A stretch of DNA of 64,000 nucleotides from Roseateles sp. XES5 (GCF_020535545.1 NZ_CP084754.1:1-64000), one strand, 5' to 3'; shown: positions 1 to 7,395, counted from the stretch's first letter. Translations and numbers: made by a program. The notes: a model not told the origin generated them from the sequence alone.

Positions 1-445
1 TCCTCATAGGCGTGGATGGCCTCGTCCAGGGTGCGCACGGCCAGCCGGTCCTTCGTGTCAATGAAATCGAGACCAGACTGGTCGTTCGTTCCAGCGTGGC
101 CCCGGTGACGAAGGCCTGAAGGGCTTTATGCTCTCGCCGATCAATCTACCGGCGGAAGAGCCTGGCGAAAATGACATAGGCCTCAGGATTTCTGCCACGG
201 CGTGATGCGCCTATCATCAACAGGCGGCAGCGGTGGGAGTGAGCCGATCCCCCTGCGCCTCCGGAGGTGCGCACCACGGGTTACCGGCGAGGACACGGCG
301 CTTCTCCCAGTCCCCAATCGTCTGACGACAGTAACAAATTGCAAAAATTCGAGAATACGCGGCGATTGTCTACCGTCGTAGAGGCGGAGCGTACAAATGC
401 TGCGGTCTTCTGCGCGCGCCAGCGGTCTGAGCCGGGCTGCAAATC
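1..445. other. Left-edge region without a confident gene
   Basis: No complete gene is visible. On the minus strand an open frame from about 135 down to the window edge reads through the motif DFIDTKDRLAVRTLDEAIHA, which looks protein-like, but an in-frame stop lies just upstream and no start codon is evident. It may be the decayed end of a gene that continues to the left of the window. The rest of the stretch shows no convincing coding or RNA signal. Confidence 0.3.
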
Positions 446-1063
446 GTGATTTTGGGGGAAAGACATTTGGTTACTTCGCGCGCCCTGGTCGTCGATCCCC
501 AATCTGCGGCAGACACCACCGAACCCCGCATCGGCGGTGGTGCGTTGATCGGCGGGATCGCCGAATGGCCGAAGGGGCTGTCGGGGACACCGCTCGTCCT
601 GGCTGCCTCGCTGCCGGCCGCTTTCCTGAGCGAAACCACCGGTATCGACATCGGCAGCGGCCGATATGCTTCTGTTTTTACCACTTACGCGCCGGGGACG
701 TATTTTCTGGACGAGATCACCTATGACGGCGATCCGGCCGAGCTGGCGCTTTTGCGCCGTGGCGCGACGCAGGTGCTGGTCCACGATGCTGGCGGCCTGG
801 TCCGCAGCGCGGTCGAGATGCCATCCTGCTCGATTCTATTGAGCGAGGGCGAGGCACAGTCGCGGATCGGCGGCGCGCCCGAACTTCTGCAGGAGGAGGA
901 TCTCGCCGTGGATGGCCTGAGTTTTGCGCTCCAGCTCTATGGCGGCGACCTGCCGTTTCGCGATCTCTTCTATCTCGCGGACGGCGTCGGCTACCTGTAC
1001 CTGCCATCCCGTTCGATCGCGGGCATCGACCGCAGCGGTCTCTTCTTCGTGCAGGTTACATGA
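446..1063 (+). CDS. Hypothetical protein, possibly YwqG-like (DUF1963)
   Basis: A protein of about 205 residues with a GTG start; a TTG at 467 preceded by GGGGGAAAG is an alternative start. The N-terminal part contains RIGGGALIGGIAEWPKGLSG and the C-terminus reads GVGYLYLPSR followed by GLFFVQVT. This arrangement (Gly/Trp-Pro motif early, a final strand ending in F-x-Q) resembles YwqG/DUF1963 proteins, whose role is poorly known and which often occur near toxin-immunity loci. No signal peptide or membrane segment is evident. The next gene, on the same strand, is frameshifted. Expression is plausible; the family assignment is tentative. Confidence 0.45.
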   Translation: MILGERHLVTSRALVVDPQSAADTTEPRIGGGALIGGIAEWPKGLSGTPLVLAASLPAAFLSETTGIDIGSGRYASVFTTYAPGTYFLDEITYDGDPAELALLRRGATQVLVHDAGGLVRSAVEMPSCSILLSEGEAQSRIGGAPELLQEEDLAVDGLSFALQLYGGDLPFRDLFYLADGVGYLYLPSRSIAGIDRSGLFFVQVT

Positions 1064-1157
1064 CGGTGCCACCCGAGGCGGGCCGGAATTCCTGCAGCGG
1101 CGTTGCTGCACCGACCAGCACCCCAAAACCGCGCATGGCGATGCACGAGGAGCCTGA

Positions 1158-1510
1158 ATGAATAGCCAGCAGCAACTTCGCCATTTCGAGATCGTGGACT
1201 GTGCCGTGCGGAGCGCCGAGCACTTCTATCTGATGGCCTCGCATACCTATCAACTTGACGAAGAGGGCGACGGCGTCGAAGGCATCTCCGATCCGTGTCG
1301 CGGTCTACTTTCCGCACCGCCGGCGACAGGCAGTGGGCGTTTCGCACGATCCGCAACATAGAGTTCATGAGGGCAGCCGTGGCATACGCCCCGCAGGAAC
1401 AATTGATCGGCGTCAGTATGGACGGTCAGGTCTACGCCCTGGGCGGCGGCGTCTCGGAACTCGAGCGCCGCATTTCAGAGCACCGATCCGGCCCCTTGCG
1501 CCTGCCATGA
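1158..1510 (+). pseudogene. Frameshifted hypothetical gene
   Basis: Two overlapping frames join into one plausible protein. The first frame starts at ATG 1158 (MNSQQQLRHFEIVDCAVRSA) and is convincing up to EGISD near 1292; it then degenerates. The second frame picks up at GTG 1295 (SRSTFRTAGDRQWAFRTIRN) and runs to 1510, including SMDGQVYALGGG. The frames differ by minus one or plus two bases around 1293-1295. The restored product would be about 117 residues. Function is unknown; it follows the preceding gene on the same strand and may have formed an operon with it. A sequencing error cannot be excluded. Confidence 0.55.
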
Positions 1511-1639
1511 CGATGGCGGAAGGTCCGTCGTTCGAGGTGCAAGAGGCTGAACGGCATTCGCATGGACGAGGCGTTTCGCCGGGACTGGTCGACGATGTCA
1601 CGGAAAGACGAGCCGTCAGAAGCTGGCGTGGGCAAAGCG

Positions 1640-1819
1640 CTATTTCGGCGCAAGCAGCAAAATGATCGAAATGGCGATCAAAAGCGGCCCCATCCAGCGG
1701 AAATGCCGAACCAACGGCTTCAGCCAATCCTGCCGGACGCCAAGATCAATATAGCCAAGACCGACCGCCGTCATCCATACGCCGGCACAGAACATGATGA
1801 ACTGGTCGGTATAGGCCAT
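1640..1819 (-). CDS. Small membrane protein, 59 aa
   Basis: An ATG-initiated frame of 59 codons starting MAYTDQFIMFCAGVWMTAVG. It has a hydrophobic segment near residues 7-25 and a second one at the C-terminus (WMGPLLIAISIILLLAPK), separated by a basic linker (VRQDWLKPLVRHFRW), which suggests a two-pass inner-membrane protein. No homologous family is recognised. It lies downstream of, and in the same direction as, another small membrane protein gene that ends at 1967. Confidence 0.5.
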   Translation of the reverse strand: MAYTDQFIMFCAGVWMTAVGLGYIDLGVRQDWLKPLVRHFRWMGPLLIAISIILLLAPK

Positions 1820-1966
1820 TTGTTTTCGATTCCTCGTCTCGGCAGATCATTGTGCCTTGGCCGTGGTAGTTTTTTCGCAGACTTACCATATGCCCGCGTC
1901 GAGGCGTCGGGCAGATGCCCAGCCCCACGGTATTTCCAAAGGAACCGCACGACCTAACTCCAGCCA

Positions 1967-2263
1967 CTAGCCGCGCTGAACCGCCAGGAACAGGGCGACG
2001 ATCAGAAGCACGAACAATCCGGCTGCAGCGGCCGCTATCCCCAGGAGAGCGAACCATGTCCGCACATCGCGCAGGCTTGGCCGCTCGCCATCGGTTGCCT
2101 TTGTGCCGAGAAATACCAAGGCTCCAAGTAGAACCGGCGTCCCCCCACCAACGGTCATCGCCAGCGCTCCGTCCGGAGCCGTGGTTCGCCAGATCATACC
2201 GAACATGTACATGCCGGCAATCGTCCCAACGATGAGGGCGCCGAGAACGAGAAGAATGCGCAT
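1967..2263 (-). CDS. Hypothetical membrane protein, 98 aa
   Basis: The protein has three hydrophobic stretches: an N-terminal segment (ILLVLGALIVGTIAGMYMFG), a central one around TPVLLGALVFLG and a C-terminal one (FALLGIAAAAAGLFVLLIVA). This suggests three transmembrane helices. No catalytic motif or known family is recognised. The ATG is followed by a good hydrophobic N-terminus, so the start is plausible. Together with the small membrane gene at 1640-1819 it may form a short minus-strand operon. Function unknown. Confidence 0.5.
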   Translation of the reverse strand: MRILLVLGALIVGTIAGMYMFGMIWRTTAPDGALAMTVGGGTPVLLGALVFLGTKATDGERPSLRDVRTWFALLGIAAAAAGLFVLLIVALFLAVQRG

Positions 2264-2424
2264 AGTGTGCCTTTCGACGACGAGGAATTAAAAGACTACC
2301 TGCCAGCCGACCAAGTATACAATGTCGATGTCGATGAATCCCAGGGAATGCGATTTAATGGCCCGGAGGCATGATATGTTGAACGAATACGCTTGCAGAC
2401 GTTGGTTGCGATGATTTTTCACGG

Positions 2425-2694
2425 ATGACGGAGATACCGGAGCGCATACATTGTCTCGGAATATCCAAGGACGTCTGGTGTGCGGCAGTCGCTGCGTTGG
2501 GAGACCAAGGATGGTCTGTCGAGAAGGGCGGTGGCCTTGACCATTCATGGGCAGTGCTTGAACGGGACGGCATGCGCATAGAGATGGAATACGATATCTG
2601 GGCGGAAGGAGAGATGGTGGTCGTTGCTGCCGACGCCAAAAAACTGAAAGCTTCTCTTCCAGCGACCCTACTCATCAAGCTCGGATTGCCTTGA
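2425..2694 (+). CDS. Hypothetical protein, 89 aa
   Basis: A soluble, mixed-charge protein starting MTEIPERIHCLGISKDVWCA with a regular hydrophobic pattern and GMRIEMEYDIWAEGEMVVVA in the middle. No signal peptide or membrane segment. The ribosome binding site is weak. No family is recognised. The interval 2695-2975 downstream contains no gene that can be supported. Confidence 0.4.
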   Translation: MTEIPERIHCLGISKDVWCAAVAALGDQGWSVEKGGGLDHSWAVLERDGMRIEMEYDIWAEGEMVVVAADAKKLKASLPATLLIKLGLP

Positions 2695-2975
2695 AGACAA
2701 GGGGAGCAGATTCAATTCGAACCGAAGCCCCTCGGCCATTGGGTTGAATGCGCCAGAGGAGTTCGAGAGCCTTGATGTCGCCCGGGAGGAGGCTGCTTTG
2801 AGCGCCGCAGCACTTTTGACCTCGCCGTGACCGTCGTACCCTTTGCACTCCTGTGGACAGGTACATATGCCTCGATCCATTTCGGCTACTGGCTGGGTCT
2901 GAGTCTCTGGAGGATACGCGAGCCCGGTCGAAGACGGACAGCGTGGCCGGCGACCGACGTCGCTTCGTTCCCCGC

Positions 2976-3221
2976 CTATTGTCGGGCGACCACGAAGTCG
3001 ATGGCATCGCGAACGGTCAGAAAGTCTTCCGCCGGCCCGTCAGGAATGGCAATGTCGAACTCGTCTTCGATGAGCATGACGATCTGGACCACCTCGAGGG
3101 AATCGGCACCCAGGTCGTCTACGATTGAGGCATCATCGACAACCTTCGACTTCTCGACGGCCAACTGTCCGACGATAATGTTCTTCACACGCTCGGCAAT
3201 ATCGGCTCTTGCATCTTCCAT
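2976..3221 (-). CDS. Acyl carrier protein
   Basis: An 81-residue acidic protein with the phosphopantetheine attachment motif GADSLEVVQ (the Ser is the attachment residue) and typical four-helix ACP spacing: [13 protein letters not shown] at the N-terminus, then [20 protein letters not shown], ending [13 protein letters not shown]. Family knowledge: ACPs carry acyl chains as thioesters for fatty acid, lipid A or special acyl transfer pathways. No ketosynthase or acyltransferase lies beside it, so this is likely an accessory ACP, not the housekeeping one. It follows a small-membrane-protein operon on the same strand with a gap of only 26 nt and is probably co-transcribed with it, which hints at a role in envelope or stress lipid modification (inference). 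Confidence 0.85.
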   Translation of the reverse strand: MEDARADIAERVKNIIVGQLAVEKSKVVDDASIVDDLGADSLEVVQIVMLIEDEFDIAIPDGPAEDFLTVRDAIDFVVARQ

Positions 3222-3247
3222 AGGCGTTTGTCCTGAGTGAAGGATGA

Positions 3248-3382
3248 CTACTGCGATGATGCCGGCTGACGCGACTGAGAAGGATGAAGACGATCATACC
3301 GGCTTTGGTCCGGCCGGTAGGCCCAAACAAAACCGGCTGTCAAAACCGCGACAACAAGGATCGCAATCAGGCGATTGGGCAT
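3248..3382 (-). CDS. Small membrane protein with VWAYRP motif, 44 aa
   Basis: A 44-codon frame starting [18 protein letters not shown]. It has one N-terminal transmembrane helix or uncleaved signal anchor, immediately followed by VWAYRPDQ and a short polar tail (RYDRLHPSQ). Its ATG overlaps the end of the upstream WENEGG gene by 16 nt, suggesting translational coupling. It is clearly related to the small protein at 10778-10939 (VWAFRPEQ, then FERLTPAEL), which also directly follows a WENEGG gene. The same gene pair thus occurs twice in the window, which strongly supports both being real. Function unknown. Confidence 0.65.
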   Translation of the reverse strand: MPNRLIAILVVAVLTAGFVWAYRPDQSRYDRLHPSQSRQPASSQ

Positions 3383-3657
3383 CGTGGCCACGCAGCGGTG
3401 GAGCCGCCCTCGTTTTCCCAAACCTCGACGCTTGCGCGCTGTTCTTGCGCGCGCGCCCTACGGGATAGAGGATAGTTTCCGGCATCGATTGTCGCCGCCT
3501 CGATCAATCGGATAAGATTTGCCGCGTCCTCGTTCCTGCTCTCCTGCCCCGGCACAAGGCTGCGGGTCTCATAGTCAGCGTTCTTGAGAATTTGCCGGAG
3601 GACGGTTCGGCGGTGTGTGCCCGGAGTATCGGGACGTTTGAAGATGAGGATCACCAT
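3367..3657 (-). CDS. WENEGG-motif small protein, copy 1 (96 aa)
   Basis: A small soluble protein with an N-terminal helix around RRTVLRQILKNADYE and the C-terminal motif VEVWENEGGST. Two other proteins in the window (10936-11223 and 11275-11673) share the same architecture: an N-terminal 'R-x-(I/V)-L-(R/K)-x-x-(G/D)-Y' helix and a C-terminal WENEGG box. The start ATG overlaps the stop of the small membrane protein upstream (ATGGTGA), indicating coupling. The downstream partner is the VWAYRP membrane protein. The family is not one I can name; conserved architecture and repeated synteny argue that it is genuine. No catalytic residues are evident. Confidence 0.6.
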   Translation of the reverse strand: MVILIFKRPDTPGTHRRTVLRQILKNADYETRSLVPGQESRNEDAANLIRLIEAATIDAGNYPLSRRARAQEQRASVEVWENEGGSTAAWPRCPIA

Positions 3658-3770
3658 AGCACCCCCTCCGTGAGGAGGACGAAGATCACCAGGCTACCTG
3701 CGAAAAGCACATAGCCGCCCGCGCTAACCCACACGTATCGCTGCTGCGTTGTGAAGAAAGCGGAAGACAT
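3651..3770 (-). CDS. Small membrane protein, LTEG family, 39 aa
   Basis: A 39-codon frame starting MSSAFFTTQQRYVWVSAG with one transmembrane segment (GGYVLFAGSLVIFVLL) and ending TEGVLW. It aligns with the 38-residue product at 6763-6879: both start MSS, have Tyr around position 11-12, then GYVL, SLV and LTEG before an aromatic end. A strong ribosome binding site (AGGAGG, 5 nt before ATG) and the conserved two-hairpin leader precede it. It is the first gene of an operon with WENEGG copy 1, the VWAYRP protein and probably the acyl carrier protein. Function unknown; single-pass inner-membrane location inferred. Confidence 0.65.
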   Translation of the reverse strand: MSSAFFTTQQRYVWVSAGGYVLFAGSLVIFVLLTEGVLW

Positions 3771-3789
3771 AAGTCCTCCTTCATTTTCA

Positions 3790-3840
3790 GGGCCAGGGTA
3801 ACCAACCCTCAAACAGCAGCGCCCTTGTCAATGGCTGCTG
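3790..3840 (-). promoter_or_regulatory. Conserved two-hairpin 5' leader, copy A
   Basis: Read on the minus strand the element has CAGCAGCC at 3840-3833 and GGGCGCTGCTG at 3824-3814, which can pair as hairpin 1. Then comes AGGGT-TGGTT-ACCCT at 3809-3795 (hairpin 2, five-base loop) and GGCCC. The ribosome binding site and ATG 3770 follow about 20 nt later. Nearly identical elements precede the genes at 6763 (+) and 11673 (-). A cis-acting RNA regulator is inferred. Confidence 0.65.
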
Positions 3841-3850
3841 GAGTATGAAG

Positions 3851-4492
3851 CTTGCGCCCGATGCCTTGCATTGGCAAGACCTCAATTGCGGTCGTTTTGT
3901 GCCGGCAGCGCACCAAGGTTTCGGTCGACGGATGAGAACGCGAGGCGTACTGTTGGCCATCGATGGCTTTTGACAAGGGCGCCATTGCTGAAGGTCGCAA
4001 GGCTTCCGCCCCAACAGGCGTGTGGCAACAATGCGCACCAAGCGTGCTTCGCTGCTGTTTTCGAAATCATGCCACGGCACAACGGCCGGTTCTTTTCTCA
4101 CATTCAGCGACCTGCCATTAAAAAACGACGCCCGGCCGCAGGAAGACAAGAGACGCACCGTCATCGAGACATTTGACGAGATTGGCGTCAGGCGCATCCA
4201 GGTTGTTCTTTTGCTATCCGTCGTCGACGACATCGCTCACATTCTTCATGACGGCGTGGTTACGGCGCTTTGCCTGAACACGATCACAAATGCCTACAAC
4301 GTTCATGACGGGATGCCGGCACTGGGGCTGGCAACACGAGAGCGCCGCTTCGACGCATGAGCGATCCGCACTCCGTATGACAGCAGGGCATGAGCCCGTC
4401 CCGGAGGCACGGAAATAGTTCAACCCCACGACCTTTTCCGGACAAATGCGATACCCACGATGACGTGGATCGCGGCGACTTTGATCAAGGAC
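3851..4492. other. Intergenic region without a confident gene
   Basis: Several overlapping frames exist on both strands (for example 4022-4360 plus and 3809-4000 minus), but none has a good start region, a recognisable motif or support from codon pattern. The stretch separates the minus-strand small-protein operon from the plus-strand response regulator. It may contain decayed coding DNA. Promoter signals for the operon reading left should lie near 3841-3950, but I see no clear consensus there. Confidence 0.4.
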
Positions 4493-4517
4493 GGAACGTT
4501 GCGCGGTTCCAAGGGTT
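4493..4517 (+). promoter_or_regulatory. EcfG/RpoE2-like stress promoter
   Basis: GGAAC at 4493-4497 and GGTT at 4514-4517 with a 16-nt spacer, matching the rhizobial general stress sigma consensus (GGAAC, about 18 nt, TT). It sits 24 nt upstream of the response regulator start codon. Confidence 0.55.
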
Positions 4518-4541
4518 GGTGACCATTGGCAGGAGAATATC

Positions 4542-4895
4542 GTGCGCAAAGTTCTGGTCGTCGAAGACGAAGTGCTGATCCGCTTGACATTGGTTGACGC
4601 CCTGCTTGAGGCAGGCTTCGACGTCATTGATACAGGCTCGGCAGACCATGCTATCGAGATCATAAACGAACAGACGATCCATCTGCTTTTCACGGACATC
4701 CAATTGCCAGGCAAGCTAACGGGCCTTGATCTCGCCCATAGGATTGCCGAGCGTTTTCCTGAGGCAGGGATCATCGTGGCGTCCGGCCGGATACAACCGG
4801 CGATCACGGATTTGCCGCCTGGGGCAAAATTCATTTCAAAGCCATTTGGTTTCGATCAGATCATCGCGTGCTTCAAAGCAATGAATCGCCCTTAG
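4542..4895 (+). CDS. Single-domain response regulator (receiver only)
   Basis: A 117-residue CheY-like receiver with acidic residues VVEDE at 6-10, the phosphoacceptor Asp in LLFTDIQLPG (about residue 52), and the conserved Lys in FISKPFGF near residue 98. No output domain is present, so it probably acts by protein-protein interaction or as a phosphate sink or shuttle. It starts with GTG, preceded by AGGAGA. The PAS-HWE kinase immediately downstream on the same strand is the obvious partner. A stress-sigma-type promoter lies at 4493-4517, so the regulator itself is probably stress-induced. This kinase-regulator pairing is typical of alphaproteobacterial general stress signalling, though the core PhyR-NepR-EcfG genes are not in the window. 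Confidence 0.85.
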   Translation: MRKVLVVEDEVLIRLTLVDALLEAGFDVIDTGSADHAIEIINEQTIHLLFTDIQLPGKLTGLDLAHRIAERFPEAGIIVASGRIQPAITDLPPGAKFISKPFGFDQIIACFKAMNRP

Positions 4896-4983
4896 ATTTC
4901 GGCCGCATTCCAATGCAGATATATGACTGCAAAAGCGATATGATCCGCAGCATAGCGCGCAGGGCCGAATTCGAGAGACCTTC

Positions 4984-6027
4984 ATGAAAATCGCAGGCGA
5001 TACCGGAACGATTTCATCACGAGAGCGCTTCCTCGAGGCGATCGTGCAAAGCGCGATCGACTACGCCATCATATCCATGGATCTCGACGGCCTCGTGACG
5101 AGCTGGAACGAAGGCGCCGTGAAGATTCTGGGCTGGGCAGCCGAGGACATGATCGGGAAACCGGCCACGGTTTTCTTCACGCAGGAGGATAGAGAAAACG
5201 GTATTCCGCAGAAGGAGATGACCGCAGCCCTCAACCGTGGTCGCGGCAGTGACGAACGATGGCATCTGCGCGCTGACGGCACGATGTTCTGGGCCTCCGG
5301 CGAGATGATGGCGTTGCGGGCGCCCGACGACAAGACCATCGGCTTCATCAAAATCCTCCGCGACAGAACCGGCGAACGCGAGCGGGCCGACCGTGAACGC
5401 CTCCTTATGCACGAACTCGCTCACCGTATGAAGAACACGCTGTCTGTCGTCCAGGCGATCGTGACGCAGTCCCTGAGGAATTCCGCTTCGCTCGACGATG
5501 CGACCGACAAGCTTCAATCGCGTATTGCGGCCTATGCCAAGGCCCATGAGATCCTGTTGCAGAGGGACTGGGTGAGCGCGGCGCTTGCAGACATCGTGAC
5601 GGCCGCCAGCATGAACATCGGGTTGGACGGGAGCCCTCGTATCAGGCCAGGCGGGCCTGACGTCCGGCTCGGCCCCCAGGCGGCTCTCTCATTTGCAATG
5701 GTTTTCCACGAACTGCTCACGAACGCTTCGAAATATGGAGCTTTGTCAAATGAAGAGGGGCATGTTGAAGTTACCTGGCATATCGAGCATCGCGAGGGAA
5801 TAGAGACACTCATCGTATGCTGGCGGGAAATAAATGGCCCGCGCATTGCCAGCTCCGAACCGGACCGCAAGGGTTTCGGCTCGCGCCTCATCGTTTCCAG
5901 CCTGCAAGCCTTCGGTGAGGCGTCGGTTTCCTACCCACACGAAGGATTCGTCCTCCTTGCCGCTTTACCGCTCGTGAAAATTCAGCTCCAGAGCGACTTG
6001 TCCGCGATTGAACAATCCGCACGCTGA
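4984..6027 (+). CDS. PAS-domain HWE-family sensor histidine kinase
   Basis: 347 residues. A PAS domain occupies about residues 12-130 (AIISMDLDGLVTSWNEGAVK, later FWASGEMMALR and GFIKILRDRT). The HWE dimerisation region has the phosphoacceptor His in LAHRMKNTLSVVQAI (about 146), the N-box HELLTNASKYGALS (about 243-256) with the family-specific His, and the WRE hallmark in VCWREINGP (about 281). These three features identify the HWE class. No transmembrane segment is present, so it is a cytosolic sensor, possibly of light, redox or a small ligand through PAS. It is separated from the response regulator by 88 nt on the same strand, and the two probably form a two-component pair. Confidence 0.9.
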   Translation: MKIAGDTGTISSRERFLEAIVQSAIDYAIISMDLDGLVTSWNEGAVKILGWAAEDMIGKPATVFFTQEDRENGIPQKEMTAALNRGRGSDERWHLRADGTMFWASGEMMALRAPDDKTIGFIKILRDRTGERERADRERLLMHELAHRMKNTLSVVQAIVTQSLRNSASLDDATDKLQSRIAAYAKAHEILLQRDWVSAALADIVTAASMNIGLDGSPRIRPGGPDVRLGPQAALSFAMVFHELLTNASKYGALSNEEGHVEVTWHIEHREGIETLIVCWREINGPRIASSEPDRKGFGSRLIVSSLQAFGEASVSYPHEGFVLLAALPLVKIQLQSDLSAIEQSAR

Positions 6028-6053
6028 GGCTGTCGGCCTACTACTGGTTAGCT

Positions 6054-6078
6054 GGAACCTGCCGTCCTTTTTCCGGTT
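6054..6078 (+). promoter_or_regulatory. EcfG/RpoE2-like stress promoter before treZ relic
   Basis: GGAAC at 6054-6058 and GGTT at 6075-6078 with a 16-nt spacer, the same geometry as at 4493 and 9900. It lies 26 nt upstream of the trehalohydrolase relic, so it may be the surviving promoter of a decayed stress gene. Confidence 0.45.
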
Positions 6079-6104
6079 TCAGCGTCATCTCACGAACATG
6101 ACCC

Positions 6105-6401
6105 TTGCTTGCTGAGGCGTTTCTCACCGGTCTGGAGCTTATGCCGATCAGCGAATTCTTCGGCGATTTCGGCTGGGGCTACAGTGTCCTGCCCTATGCT
6201 CCAACCCGGCACTATGGTGTGCGTGATGAACTGAAGGCATTTATCGATGCGGCGCATGGACAAGCGCAGTCGCGCCACTTCTCAGGAGAATGTGCGCTGC
6301 TTTGCCGACCCCTGCTCACGCTGCAGGGCGCCATTCCGGATCGCGAACAATTGGAAAAATGGCAGGACGCAATTTCGCGCCGCCCGCCCATCGCGACTTG
6401 A
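6105..6401 (+). pseudogene. Relic of maltooligosyltrehalose trehalohydrolase (treZ-like)
   Basis: The translated segment contains LTGLELMPISEFFGDFGWGY, then LPYAPTRHYGVRDELKAFID and AAHG. This matches the first conserved part of the alpha-amylase barrel of TreZ-type enzymes (GLELMPV..., WGYDGVLPYAP..., YG-x-x-x-(D/E)-L-x-x-(F/L)-(I/V)-D-AAH). TreZ proteins are near 580-600 residues; here fewer than 60 residues are recognisable, one residue is missing after WGY, and the following sequence is unrelated. The catalytic regions are absent. It is therefore a fragment, not a functional enzyme. Trehalose synthesis genes are common general-stress targets, which fits the stress-type promoter just upstream. 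Confidence 0.65.
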
Positions 6402-6695
6402 GCCTCGACAAAAAGGCCGGGGCGAAACCGCACCGACCTTCCTCATCATCGTCAATCCACCAGTGCCGCTACATCCGTGGTCAAAAGTGCACAACGATGG
6501 CGGCAATTGGGAGCGACAGAGCTTTTCCAGCGCCCATAAGCAAAGCCGACAGGTAGAGCATAGAGGGTCATTGCGTCGAAAAAACGCGCCCGCGCCGCGT
6601 CTTATTGAAATTGACAAAGGATCTGTAAAAGGCACATCGAGACCACCAAAACGATTTGTTGCCAAAGGAGGGGAACGGGTTCACTATACTTGTTC

Positions 6696-6746
6696 CAGCA
6701 GCCATATTACGGGCGCTGCTGTTTGAGGGTTTGTTACCCTGGCCCC
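6696..6746 (+). promoter_or_regulatory. Conserved two-hairpin 5' leader, copy B
   Basis: CAGCAGCC at 6696-6703 can pair with GCTGCTG in 6711-6721 (hairpin 1). AGGGT at 6726-6730 pairs with ACCCT at 6736-6740 (hairpin 2), then GGCCCC. The ribosome binding site GAGGAGGA and ATG 6763 follow. The 35-nt core differs from copy A at one position. The interval 6402-6695 before it contains no supportable gene. Confidence 0.65.
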
Positions 6747-6762
6747 AAGCGAGGAGGACACC

Positions 6763-6879
6763 ATGTCTTCCCTATTCCACCAACCGAAGAAATACGATTT
6801 CGCGACCTTGGCCGGTTACGTCTTGTCCGCAGCGAGCCTTGTGATGATCGCCTACATCCTGACCGAGGGATGGTTCTGA
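6763..6879 (+). CDS. Small membrane protein, LTEG family, 38 aa
   Basis: A 38-codon frame starting MSSLFHQPKKYDFATLAG with one hydrophobic segment (GYVLSAASLVMIAYIL) and ending TEGWF. It is a paralogue of the 39-residue protein at 3651-3770 (shared MSS start, GYVL, SLV, LTEG, aromatic end) and is preceded by the same conserved leader and a strong GAGGAGGA ribosome binding site. Its TGA overlaps an ATG that opens a frame of only 14 codons (6879-6923), possibly a vestigial coupled gene, before the hypothetical gene at 6920. Single-pass inner-membrane protein of unknown function. Confidence 0.65.
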   Translation: MSSLFHQPKKYDFATLAGYVLSAASLVMIAYILTEGWF

Positions 6880-6919
6880 TGGTCTTCGACGCAAAGACGA
6901 CAGGAAAGCGGTGTTCAAG

Positions 6920-7207
6920 ATGACCGAAAGAACCACGGAAACCGAAATCACATTCACGCATGCGTTTCGTCTGGAGTCCCTTTCCGAACCGCTGGAAGCG
7001 GGCACATATCGCCTGGTCGTTGACGAGGAGTTGATAGAAGGCCTTAGCTTCACGGCGTATCGGAGGGTGGCAACCCATCTCGAGATTCCCGCTATCTCGG
7101 TCGCGATCGCCAAGCGCCAGTTCCTTCAGGTATCGCCGAGTGAGATTGACGAGGCACTGGCACGGGATGGAAGCGGCACCGACATCGGCCAAGGAAGAGT
7201 TTCCTGA
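6920..7207 (+). CDS. Conserved hypothetical protein, 95 aa
   Basis: Starts MTERTTETEITFTHAFRLES; a GTG at 6911 is an alternative start. Key segments are LEAGTYRLVVDEELIEGLSF and AYRRVATHLEIPA. I recognise this pattern (beta-rich 'AGTYR-x-VVDEE-x-I-x-GLSF-x-AYRR' protein) as a recurrent small hypothetical family in rhizobia and relatives, without a known function. No signal peptide or membrane helix. It is downstream of the leader-controlled small membrane protein on the same strand and likely in its operon. Confidence 0.6.
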   Translation: MTERTTETEITFTHAFRLESLSEPLEAGTYRLVVDEELIEGLSFTAYRRVATHLEIPAISVAIAKRQFLQVSPSEIDEALARDGSGTDIGQGRVS

Positions 7208-7359
7208 TCGCAGGCGTCGTCGGCACGGCCAAGCCCAATAGAGCATCCTATTGATTGCAGCACCGTGAACACAATGGCATGGTGCTGAACACGACTAGAC
7301 CTTCGAGGATCCACCATCAAGGTGTCGCGATAACCGGCCTGCTCTGCCTGATCCAAGAA

Positions 7360-7383
7360 AAAGGCCGGCAGCGCCGGCCTTTT
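7360..7383 (-). terminator. Rho-independent terminator for stress-protein operon
   Basis: Perfect stem AAAGGCCGGC / GCCGGCCTTT with loop AGC. On the minus strand it is followed by a T run. It lies 13 nt after the stop of the glycine-zipper stress gene and could also stop plus-strand transcripts. Confidence 0.8.
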
Positions 7384-7395
7384 GCCCGAACTGGT

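Noticed and set aside
3787..3840. Reading frame through the conserved leader (ALLFEGWLPWP and variants) as a leader peptide
   Set aside because: Differences between copies change amino acids (Phe to Cys, Trp to Leu) and do not favour synonymous sites, and no start with a ribosome binding site precedes it in all three copies. Structure in RNA explains the conservation better.
4022..4360. Plus-strand frame of 112 codons
   Set aside because: No ribosome binding site, no motif, and competing frames of equal quality on the other strand.
6672..6691. GGAAC before leader copy B as a stress promoter
   Set aside because: The spacing to the next TT is two bases too short compared with the four consistent promoters, and the other leader copies lack it.
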